This document shows positions 1 to 7,023 of a stretch of DNA of 64,000 bases, one piece after another. Origin of the DNA: Candidatus Ribeiella danica (GTDB taxonomy: Bacteria > Chloroflexota > Chloroflexia > Chloroflexales > Roseiflexaceae); the NCBI GenBank assembly GCA_016717335.1, contig JADKFS010000019.1, positions 248,001 through 312,000 of the forward strand. Direction: 5' to 3'. The notes under the pieces were generated by a model. It was not told the DNA's origin. It did not search any database and worked only from the letters and a program-made list of their open reading frames with translations. Made by a program: the position numbers and the translations under genes. Numbering within the stretch: the stretch's first letter is position 1; each line of letters begins with the position of its first letter.

Positions 1-1910
1 GACGAGACCGCGCGCCGCAGAATCAGCCCCTTCTCGAGCAGCGTCTCGAGGCTGCGCAGCGTGCGCATGATGCTGGCCATGTCGCGGGTCGCGCGCGGAT
101 CGCTCTGGCGGCGCGCCGCGTCCCGGGCGCGCCGCCCATCGGCGCTCAGCCGGTCGACCGCAGCATCCCAGAAGACGCGCCCGACCACCGACGCGCGCTG
201 GAGCACCGCCCGCTCGTCGGGCGACAGCGCGTCCAGGCGCGCCTGCAGCACGCCGGTCAGCGTCGGCGGCACGCGCGCCGACGCCAGCCGCGCCGGCTCG
301 ACCCGCCACTCGCCCGCGCCGGTGACGATCACGCCGTCCTCGATCAGCATCTTGATCAGCTCTTCGACGTAGAACGGGTTGCCCTCGGCCCGGCCCACCA
401 CCAGGTCGACCAGCGCCTGGGGCGCGTCGATCGTGCGCCGGAGCAGCTCCGCTACCAGCTGGCGGCTCTCGCCCTCGACCAGCGGCCGCAGCGCCAGGAG
501 CTCGTGCCCGGGCAGCCCCTGGCCCCAAACGGCCCGCCGCTCGAACAGCACCGGCCGGGCCAGCGCGACGATCAGCAGCGGCAGCTGGGCGCACGCGCGA
601 GCCAGGTACTCGATTGCGTCGAGCGAGCTATCGTCGGCCCAGTGGATGTCCTCAAGGCAGATCAGCGCGGGGTGATCGTCGGTCGCCGCCTCGAAGAGCT
701 GCGCGAGGTAGTGGAAGGCCCGGTCGCGCAGCTGGCGAGCGTTGTCGAGGATGCCGTGCAGGTGCGGGCTGGCCGAGAAATCGAAGCCGATCAGGTGGCC
801 GATGAACGGCGCCCGCTCGATACCGGCGACGCCCATGAAGCTGCCGATGCCGGCCTCCAGCTTCTGCCGCGCCTCGGCCGCGCGGTCGCTGTCGTGGATC
901 TGGAAGCGAAAGGCCAGTAGATCGCGGATCAGCGCGTAGGGCCGCCGGCCGGGCTCCTGGCCGGCGCGGCCGCGAAACAGCCACACGCCGCCCGTCGATA
1001 GGTCGATCCGGTCGAGGAACTCCTCGAGCAGGCGCGACTTGCCCACGCCCGCGTCGCCGACCACCGTGATCACGCGCACGGCCCGCTCGGACCGGACGGC
1101 CTCCAGCGCCTCGCCGAGCCGCGCCAGGTCGGCCTCACGCCCGACCAGCGGCGTCTGCACGCCCTGCACGCCGCGCCCGACCGTCTCGAACGTGCGCGGC
1201 CTGGCGCCGCGCACCAGGTAGACCTCGATCGGCTCGGGCTTGCCCTTGACGCTGAGCGGCGGCAGGGGCTGCACATCGAAGACGCTGCGGATGTGCCGGT
1301 AGGTGGCGTATGCGATCAGGACGCCGCCGGTGGGCGCGGCGTGCTCGAGCCGGCTGGCCAGGTTGATCGCGTCGCCGACCGCCGCGAAATCCTCGCCGGG
1401 TCGCCCGCCGAGGTGCGTGACCACGACCGGCCCGGTGTTGATGCCGATCCGCATCCCCAGGCGAATGCCGCGCGTGCGCTGCAGCTCCTCGTTCAGCTCC
1501 TCAAGCGCCGCGTGCATATCGAGCGCCGCGCGCACCGCGTACTCGGGGTCGCGCTCGCGGGCGGCCGGGATTCCGAAGATCGACATCACAGCGTCGCCGA
1601 TGAACTTCTCGATCCAGCCGCCGTGGCGCGTGATCGCCTCGGAGATCCGCCCGAAGTACGCGCGGATGATATCGCGCACATCCTCCGGGTCCATCGTCTG
1701 GGCGGTCGCGGTGAAGCCGACCATATCGGCGAAGAGCACGGTGACCTGCTTGCGCTGCTCGTCGACGGTGGCCAGGTGCTGGCGCAGCGGCGCGAGCGCG
1801 GCGTCGGTCAGCGCATCGCCGAGCACGGCCCGCCGGGCCTCGATCGCGGCAATCGTCTGCTCGATATCTTCACGGTTCGGCATCCTGGCGGCTCGCTCAA
1901 ATGCGTTCAT
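1..1910 (-). CDS. Class III adenylate/guanylate cyclase fused to AAA/P-loop ATPase (C-terminus beyond window)
   Basis: The frame is open from ATG at 1910 (a second in-frame ATG lies at 1883) to the left edge, so the 3' part is missing. The first ~50 residues lead into a class III nucleotide cyclase domain (about residues 50-215) with the typical VTVLFADMVGFT strand and a GIRLGMRIGINTGPV strand. A P-loop (VVGDAGVGKSR) near residue 285 starts a STAND-like AAA domain, with a LICLEDIHWADDSS Walker B stretch further on. The family usually ends in TPR-like repeats, which would lie outside the window. The likely role is a cytoplasmic signalling regulator that makes cAMP or cGMP; the substrate cannot be told from sequence. 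It is followed upstream by a repeat region, not by an operon partner. Confidence 0.88.
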   Translation of the reverse strand, partial: MNAFERAARMPNREDIEQTIAAIEARRAVLGDALTDAALAPLRQHLATVDEQRKQVTVLFADMVGFTATAQTMDPEDVRDIIRAYFGRISEAITRHGGWIEKFIGDAVMSIFGIPAARERDPEYAVRAALDMHAALEELNEELQRTRGIRLGMRIGINTGPVVVTHLGGRPGEDFAAVGDAINLASRLEHAAPTGGVLIAYATYRHIRSVFDVQPLPPLSVKGKPEPIEVYLVRGARPRTFETVGRGVQGVQTPLVGREADLARLGEALEAVRSERAVRVITVVGDAGVGKSRLLEEFLDRIDLSTGGVWLFRGRAGQEPGRRPYALIRDLLAFRFQIHDSDRAAEARQKLEAGIGSFMGVAGIERAPFIGHLIGFDFSASPHLHGILDNARQLRDRAFHYLAQLFEAATDDHPALICLEDIHWADDSSLDAIEYLARACAQLPLLIVALARPVLFERRAVWGQGLPGHELLALRPLVEGESRQLVAELLRRTIDAPQALVDLVVGRAEGNPFYVEELIKMLIEDGVIVTGAGEWRVEPARLASARVPPTLTGVLQARLDALSPDERAVLQRASVVGRVFWDAAVDRLSADGRRARDAARRQSDPRATRDMASIMRTLRSLETLLEKGLILRRAVS

Positions 1911-2562
1911 AGGAATGATGATTATACTACGGCTGGACGCCGCGGGAGCGGCGCGTGCCCTCAGGCCCCGCGGCGGGGCTTCGCCCCTGGATCCCAAAAG
2001 GACCCCGCCTCGCTTCGAGCGCTTGGCACGCATGCCCAGCCTCGCTTCGAGCGCTTGGCACGCATGCCCAGCTGAATCCACACGCGGCGGGATGTGCACA
2101 GGCCATGCTTGAATGGTGTGAGGCATGCGCCACTGGCATTGAAAAGGAGACAGCCTGATTTGCCGGAGGGGGGCCGGGGGAACCGGCGCGGGTTCCCCCG
2201 GGCGGGGGCCGGGGGCGCAGCGCCCCGGAAGAACGCCTGGCACAGCCTGCTGAACCGGCGCGGGTTCCCCCGGGCGGGGGGCCGGGGGCGCAGCGCCCCG
2301 GAAGAACGCCTGGCGCAGCCGCCTGAACCGGCGCGGGTTCCCCCGGGCGGGGGGCCGGGGGCGCAGCGCCCCGGAGAAAAAGATGACAAGGTGACAAGGT
2401 GACAAGGTGGCCGGGGTCAGGGGCTGCGCGCCTCGGAAAAAACACCGCCGCCGGAGCAGCACCAGGCGGGGGGCCGGGGGCGCAGCGCCCCGCATGTGTG
2501 CTTGACAGCATCTGGACGCGAGAGTATACTGAGCCGGGTGATGAAAATCACATAAACGGTGT
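1911..2562. repeat. Gene-free stretch filled by a composite GC-rich dispersed repeat
   Basis: No gene is supported here. About 1965-2160 is a left module starting near a gcccctggatccc core; its 32-base segment (cctcgcttcgagcgc...cag) is duplicated in tandem at about 2009-2072. From 2161 a 70-75 base module repeats about three times: GGCGCGGGTTCCCCCGGG, then a G-run, then GGGGGCGCAGCGCCCCGG. A further partial copy lies near 2466-2492. Between them (2382-2408) GTGACAAG is repeated in tandem. The same composite occurs at 49.3-49.7 kb and, inverted, at 56.8-57.2 kb. Confidence 0.85.
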
Positions 2563-2712
2563 CGCTCCTTCGTTAGGCGCGGCGCTCACACAAACACAGG
2601 TCACTGTTCCGAACCGTCGAGAGACGCTAAGGAGCATACGGCGCGGCCCGGCTTAAGGGTCACGTTAAGGTGACTGCAGCACCGCTACGTTGTGTGAGGG
2701 CTTAAGCTCAAC
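2563..2712 (+). promoter_or_regulatory. M-box (ykoK) magnesium riboswitch
   Basis: The sequence follows the M-box consensus in order: the 5' CTTCGTTAGGCGCGGC core at 2569-2584, the ACTGTTCCGAACCGTC segment at 2602-2617, GAGACGCTAAGG directly after, and a closing GGCTTAAGCTC strand near 2699-2709. M-boxes bind several Mg2+ ions and switch off downstream genes when Mg2+ is high. Here it is followed by an intrinsic terminator and a PRC/MgtE_N/CBS gene plus an NRAMP-type transporter, which fits Mg2+ homeostasis. The boundaries are estimated from the paired ends. No covariance-model score was computed. Confidence 0.88.
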
Positions 2713-2745
2713 CAGGGGGGAGAGGCCGGCGCTTAGCGCCCCCGG

Positions 2746-2776
2746 CCCCCTTGCAATTTGTGCGAGGGGGCGTTTT
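2746..2776 (+). terminator. Riboswitch-linked intrinsic terminator with overlapping antiterminator
   Basis: CCCCCTTGCA (2746-2755) pairs with TGCGAGGGGG (2761-2770) around a five-base loop, one G-U pair, and is followed by CGTTTTG. An alternative fold is visible just upstream: AGGGGGG (2714-2720) and GGCCGG (2724-2729) can pair with CCGGCC and CCCTT (2742-2752), which would consume the terminator's left arm. That is the expected layout of a transcription-attenuating riboswitch. Confidence 0.85.
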
Positions 2777-2934
2777 GATGGAATGGATTATGGACGGCAG
2801 TCATAGACACATCCTGGCACGCGTGTTCTCAGACAATTGGCAGCCCGCAATGCAGCGCCCGCCGTGTGCGTGGTACCGGCTTCGGCTTACGCGATGTCGC
2901 CCTTAGCGGCTGACTAACCAGCGCCGTCTCCTGG
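2777..2934 (+). other. Second leader segment between two terminators, function unknown
   Basis: About 160 bases separate the M-box terminator from a second intrinsic terminator. I see short complementary blocks, for example GCCCGCAATGCAGCG and ACCGGCTTCGGCTTACG, but no riboswitch consensus I recognise and no convincing leader-peptide ORF. It lies entirely within the transcribed leader of the Mg2+ operon. Confidence 0.4.
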
Positions 2935-2964
2935 CCCCCGCGCCGTCGTGGCGTTGGGGTTTTT
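2935..2964 (+). terminator. Second intrinsic terminator in the leader
   Basis: CCCCCGCGCC (2935-2944) pairs with GGCGTTGGGG (2950-2959), with one mismatch and one G-U pair, around loop GTCGT. It is followed by TTTTT (2960-2964) and GTTT. It sits about 40 bases before the start codon of the MgtE_N/CBS gene, so the operon leader has two attenuation points. Confidence 0.75.
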
Positions 2965-3005
2965 GTTTGCCCGGCCGTGCAGCCGGCGACAATAGGAGGC
3001 AGGCT

Positions 3006-4292
3006 ATGCTGTTCCTCGCATCGATGCTCGATCAGCCGGTGCATGGCAAGACCGGCGAGCCGATCGGGCGCCTCGAAGACGTCATCGTCCGACTCGGCGA
3101 CGAGCTCTACCCCCCGATCACCGGCCTGGTGGTGCGCGACCGCCGGCGCCCCTTTTTTGTGCCCGCGTCGCAGCTCGAGTCGATCAACGGCGTCACCAGA
3201 TTATCCAGCTCGACCGTCAACCTGCGCTCGTTCAGCCGCCGCGACGGCGAGGTGCTGCTGCGCAAAGACGTGCTCGACCACCAGATTATCGACATCACTG
3301 GCCGCCGGATCGTGCGCGTGAACGACGTGCAGGTCGCGCGGGTCGAAAGCGTCTACCGGATCGTCGGCGTGGACGTCAGCCCGCAGGCGCTGCTGCGCCG
3401 CCTGGGGCCGCGCTCCTGGTCCGACCGGATCGTCGGCCGGCAGATCATCGACTGGCGCGACGCGCAGTACCTGGCCAGCGCCGCCCCGGTGCAGCTCAAG
3501 GTCTCGTACGATCGCCTCTCCGAGCTCAACCCGGTCGACCTGGCGCGGATCGTCGACGCGCTCTCCTACCGCGAGAGCGCCGAGATCGTCGCCGCGCTGG
3601 ACGACGAGACTGCCGCCGAGACGCTTGAGGAGGTCAGCGACGAGCGCCTGGCCGACCTGATCGAGGGCATGGACCAGGAACGCGCCGCCGATATTCTCGA
3701 GGAGATGGACCCCGGCGCCGCCGCCGACGTGCTGGAAGACCTGGACGAGGAGGTCGCCGAGCAGCTGCTCGCGAAGATGGAGCCCGACGAGGCCGCCGAT
3801 GTCCAGGCGCTGCTGGCCTACGACGAGGACAGCGCCGGACGGATCATGACCACCGACTTCGTGCGCATCCGGCCGGGGGCGACCGTCGGCGACGCGCTGG
3901 TGCTGATCCGCTCGCTGGAGGAGGTGCCCGACCCGCTGCTGGCGGTCTATATTATGGACGAGCGCCCCGCGCCCGAATCGGCCGACGAGACCCAGCCCGC
4001 CAGCGCCACCGATGATGCGCCGCTCTACCTGAGCGGCATCGTGCGGCTGCGCAACCTGATCCTCTCCGACCCGGCCATGCTGCTGCAGGAGGTGATGGAC
4101 GACGACGTGCCGACGATCAGCCCGACCGACCGCGCCGAGGATGCCGCGCGCGTGCTGGCGGAGTACAACTTGCTGGCAGTGCCGGTGCTGGGCGACGACG
4201 GTCGCATGATTGGGATTGTGACGGTGGACGATGCGCTGGCGGTGCTGCTGCCCGAGATCTGGCAGCGCCGCGGTGCCCGAGCGTTTGCCTAG
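3006..4292 (+). CDS. PRC-barrel / MgtE_N / CBS-pair protein, soluble magnesium regulator
   Basis: The start at 3006 follows AGGAGG (2994-2999). The N-terminal ~165 residues look like two PRC-barrel-like units (for example HGKTGEPIGRLEDVIV). Residues ~170-275 are an MgtE intracellular N-domain: short helices with repeated A-D/E-x-L-E motifs (ETAAETLEEV, ERAADILEEM). Residues ~280-425 form a CBS pair with an acidic insert (~325-345). There is no MgtE transmembrane domain, so this is not itself a channel. In MgtE the N and CBS domains sense Mg2+. Lying 15 bases before an NRAMP-like gene and behind an M-box, it probably senses Mg2+ for that transporter; this is inference. Confidence 0.88.
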   Translation: MLFLASMLDQPVHGKTGEPIGRLEDVIVRLGDELYPPITGLVVRDRRRPFFVPASQLESINGVTRLSSSTVNLRSFSRRDGEVLLRKDVLDHQIIDITGRRIVRVNDVQVARVESVYRIVGVDVSPQALLRRLGPRSWSDRIVGRQIIDWRDAQYLASAAPVQLKVSYDRLSELNPVDLARIVDALSYRESAEIVAALDDETAAETLEEVSDERLADLIEGMDQERAADILEEMDPGAAADVLEDLDEEVAEQLLAKMEPDEAADVQALLAYDEDSAGRIMTTDFVRIRPGATVGDALVLIRSLEEVPDPLLAVYIMDERPAPESADETQPASATDDAPLYLSGIVRLRNLILSDPAMLLQEVMDDDVPTISPTDRAEDAARVLAEYNLLAVPVLGDDGRMIGIVTVDDALAVLLPEIWQRRGARAFA

Positions 4293-4307
4293 AAAGTGAG
4301 GCGCACG

Positions 4308-5615
4308 ATGACGACCCGCGACCCAGCCACCGGCCGCCTCAGCTCACCGACCGTGCGGGAGCGCATCCGCTCGCGCCGGCGCAAGGTCTGGCCCTACCTG
4401 ATGGCGCTCGGCCCCGGCCTGCTGGCCGCCAGCGCCGGCAACGACGCCGGCGGCATCGCGACCTACGCGTCGGCGGGCGCCTCCTACGGCTACGAGCTGC
4501 TCTGGGCCATGGTGATCGTCACTATTTTTGTCGGCGTGGTGCAGGAGATGAGCGCGCGGCTGGGCGCCGTCACCGGCAAGGGCTTCTCCGACCTGGTGCG
4601 CGAGAACTTCTCGCTGCGCGTGACGGCGCTGATCCTGCTGACGCTGTTCGTCGCCAACTTCGGCATCATCGTGTCGGAGTTCGTCGGCATCGCGGCGGCG
4701 GCCGAGCTGTTCGGCGTCAATCGCTACATCGCCGTGCCGCTGGCCGCGCTGCTGGTGTGGTTTCTGATCACCCGCGGCTCGTACGATCGGGTCGAGAAGA
4801 TCTTCCTGGTGCTCACGCTGGGCTTTTTCGCCTATATCGGCGCGGCGTTTCTCGCTCGGCCCGACTGGGGCGACGTGCTGACGCACGTGCTGGAGCCGGC
4901 CCCGCGCCTGGAGATCGGCTACCTGCAGCTGCTGATCGCGCTGATCGGCACGACGATCTCGCCCTACATGCAGCTGTACGTCCAGTCCTCGGTGGTGGAG
5001 AAGGGTGTGACGCCCGACGAGTACCGCTACACTCGCTTCGACGTCTTCGTGGGCACGGTGTTCGCCGGGATCGTGGCCTCGTTCATCATCATCGCGACGG
5101 CGGCGACGCTGTTCCCGCGCGGCATCACGATCGAGACCGCCTCGGACGCGGCGCTGGCGCTTGAGCCGGTCGCCGGGCCGTACGCGAGCATCCTGTTCGG
5201 GCTCGGGCTGCTGGGCGCGTCGCTGCTGGCGGCCGGCGTGCTGCCGCTGGCCACCACCTACGTGATGAGCGAGGCGCTGGGCTTCGAGCGCGGGGTCTCG
5301 CGCTCGTGGAGCGAGGCGCCGATCTTCATGGGGCTGTTCAGCGGCCTGCTCGCGCTCGGGGCCGTGCTGGCGCTCATCCCCGGCCTGCCGCTCATCCAGG
5401 TGCTGGTCGGCGTGTACGTGCTGAACGGCCTGCTGCTGCCGATCGAGCTGTTCGCGATCCTGCAGCTCGTCAACAACCGCGAGCTGATGGGCGAGTACGC
5501 CAACCGGCGGCTGTACAACATACTCGCCTGGGCGATCGCCGTGATCGTCAGCCTGCTCTCGCTGGCGCTGATCGTTACGATCGTGCTGGGCTGGTTTGGG
5601 GTCAGCCTGGGGTGA
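4308..5615 (+). CDS. NRAMP-family divalent metal transporter, probably of the Mg2+-type (NRMT-like)
   Basis: A 435-residue protein with about 11 membrane helices. ATG 4308 is preferred over GTG 4296 because GTGAGG sits 6 bases upstream. The GPGLLAASAGNDAGG segment is NRAMP helix 1, but the canonical DPGN is DAGG: Asp kept, Asn replaced by Gly. In helix 6 the canonical Met-Pro-His reads Ser-Pro-Tyr (TTISPYMQLY), so the soft-metal-selecting Met is missing. Loss of these Asn and Met ligands is the mark of NRAMP-related magnesium transporters, and the M-box supports Mg2+ as substrate. Co-transcription with the upstream MgtE_N/CBS gene is likely. Confidence 0.88.
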   Translation: MTTRDPATGRLSSPTVRERIRSRRRKVWPYLMALGPGLLAASAGNDAGGIATYASAGASYGYELLWAMVIVTIFVGVVQEMSARLGAVTGKGFSDLVRENFSLRVTALILLTLFVANFGIIVSEFVGIAAAAELFGVNRYIAVPLAALLVWFLITRGSYDRVEKIFLVLTLGFFAYIGAAFLARPDWGDVLTHVLEPAPRLEIGYLQLLIALIGTTISPYMQLYVQSSVVEKGVTPDEYRYTRFDVFVGTVFAGIVASFIIIATAATLFPRGITIETASDAALALEPVAGPYASILFGLGLLGASLLAAGVLPLATTYVMSEALGFERGVSRSWSEAPIFMGLFSGLLALGAVLALIPGLPLIQVLVGVYVLNGLLLPIELFAILQLVNNRELMGEYANRRLYNILAWAIAVIVSLLSLALIVTIVLGWFGVSLG

Positions 5616-5656
5616 TCGCCGGATCACCCTTCCCCTGCTAGGGCAGGGGCAAGACT

Positions 5657-5705
5657 TCTAGCAGCAGGCAGCGGGCGCTTTGCGCCCGCTGCCTGCTGCT
5701 AGAAC
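5657..5705. repeat. Perfect 23-bp inverted repeat with TTT loop
   Basis: The arm TTCTAGCAGCAGGCAGC plus GGGCGC (5657-5679) is exactly complementary to 5683-5705, with a three-base loop. It lies 41 bases after the NRAMP stop. It may serve as a U-tract-less terminator; it may also mark the outer edge of the IS110 element. Confidence 0.85.
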
Positions 5706-6985
5706 AACCCCCTTGTGTGAAAGGCGGCACGGGAAGCGCGGGGCGGGAACGAATGTCCCTGATGGTGCGTCAACCCACCCATGTTCTGCTATGATGCGCT
5801 CGGCTGGCGCATCTGAGGCCGCGAATGTCCCCTTTGTCCATGAGACCGTGGGAGAGACTTGGTCGGCGGCGTCAGCTGGCGTGTTCGCAGAGGCTGGGTA
5901 AAATCGTTCGCCGGCACCCTGCCAGGACGCACGTACAAGGTTGGCCCAGAACACGCATCGGTGTCGTGCCATGCCCACACGGAGGTGCCCCATGGATGTG
6001 GTCGGGATTGATCTGGCGAAACTGAGCTTTGATGCCACCCTGCTGACGAGCAGCGGCGCCCAGCATTACCAGGCCTTTCCGAATACCCCCGCCGGCTTCA
6101 CCCAGCTGGACGCCTGGCTGCACCAGCATGGCGTCGCCCAGGTGCATCTGTGTATGGAAGCGACCAACATCTACTGGGAGGCCCTGGCCGCCTGGGGCCA
6201 CGCCCAGGGGCACGTCGTCAGTGTGGTCAACCCGGCGCGGATTAAAGGCCATGCCCGGGCGACCATGCAGCGCAACAAGACCGACAAGCTGGATAGTGCC
6301 GTGATTGCCGACTTCTGCGCGAAACACCGCCCAGCGGCGTGGGAACCGCTGACCGCGGCCCAACACCAGCTGCGCGCGCTGCTGCGCCACCGTGACGACC
6401 TGCTCCAGACCCGCCTGCAACAGGAGAACCGCCTGCGCGACACGACCAACGCGCTGGTGCGCGCCTCGTTGGAGGCGGTCCTGGAGGCGGTGGCCACCCA
6501 ACTCACCGCGGTCGATCGCAGCATCACGGCGCACGTGAAGGCCCAGGCCGCGTTGGCCGCGGATCTGGCCTTGCTGACGAGCGTGGTCGGCATCGGCGCC
6601 CTGACCGCGGCCAAGGTGCTGGGGGAGATGCCCGACCTGGCGCAGTATGATTCGGCCAAAGCCGCGGCCGCCGATACCGGGGTGACGCCCAGCCACTTCC
6701 AGTCGGGGACCTCGGTACGGCGGCGCCCCAGGATGTCGAAACAAGGCAAGGCGGGCCTGCGCGCGGCGCTCTACTGGCCGGCGATCACCGCCATGAATCG
6801 GTGTCCCGGCTTCAAGGCCTTTGCGGAGGACCTGGCCAAACGCGGCAAACCGAAAAAGGTGATTATCGGCGCCGTGATGCGGAAACTGATGCATGTGATG
6901 TATGGGGTGTTGAAGCATCGTACTCCCTACGATCCGGCCAAAGCGTTTAGGCGGACCACTCCAGCAACGTAATATCTCTCCCGTG
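5706..6985 (+). mobile_element. IS110-family insertion sequence (ends approximate)
   Basis: The element comprises a ~285-base non-coding left part (5706-5991), the DEDD transposase gene and a very short right part. IS110 elements lack the usual terminal inverted repeats, so the ends cannot be fixed by eye. The right limit is drawn where a chromosomal C/G-rich repeat (hairpin CTCTCCCGT/ACGGGAGAG, then GGGGGGCAGGGGGGTGAGGG from 6999), also seen near 59.6 kb, resumes. A long left non-coding end is where IS110-group elements encode their bridge RNA. No gene is seen in 5706-5991; note a repeated CGAATGTCCC at about 5751 and 5822. Confidence 0.7.
5992..6972 (+). CDS. IS110-family transposase (DEDD recombinase)
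   Basis: A 326-residue protein; ATG 5992 follows GGAGGT (5981-5986). The N-terminal RuvC-like DEDD domain begins MDVVGIDLAKLSFDATL (first Asp), has CMEATNIYWEAL (Glu) and NKTDKLDSAVIADF (Asp, Asp). The C-terminal Transposase_20 domain shows LTSVVGIGALTAAKVLGEM and the Ser-containing MSKQGKAGLRAALYWPA motif. These enzymes recombine donor and target DNA guided by an element-encoded bridge RNA. The frame is intact, so the copy may be active. Downstream it faces the reverse-strand secreted-protein gene. Confidence 0.93.
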   Translation: MDVVGIDLAKLSFDATLLTSSGAQHYQAFPNTPAGFTQLDAWLHQHGVAQVHLCMEATNIYWEALAAWGHAQGHVVSVVNPARIKGHARATMQRNKTDKLDSAVIADFCAKHRPAAWEPLTAAQHQLRALLRHRDDLLQTRLQQENRLRDTTNALVRASLEAVLEAVATQLTAVDRSITAHVKAQAALAADLALLTSVVGIGALTAAKVLGEMPDLAQYDSAKAAAADTGVTPSHFQSGTSVRRRPRMSKQGKAGLRAALYWPAITAMNRCPGFKAFAEDLAKRGKPKKVIIGAVMRKLMHVMYGVLKHRTPYDPAKAFRRTTPAT

Positions 6986-7023
6986 GCAACGGGAGAGGGG
7001 GGCAGGGGGGTGAGGGTCATAGA

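Noticed and set aside
1961..2511. Several long ORFs on both strands rich in Pro/Arg/Gly (for example repeated RCAPGPPPGG)
   Set aside because: They are translations of the composite GC-rich repeat in several frames at once; the same peptides appear at 49.5 and 57 kb on whichever strand the repeat lies. No ribosome binding sites and no natural composition.
4344..5627. 427-residue reverse-strand ORF opposite the NRAMP gene
   Set aside because: His/Arg/Gln-rich shadow of a GC-rich gene; the forward frame has clear membrane helices and family motifs.
5872..7020. 382-residue reverse ORF across the IS110 element
   Set aside because: It is an antisense shadow of the transposase gene; the forward frame has all DEDD residues.
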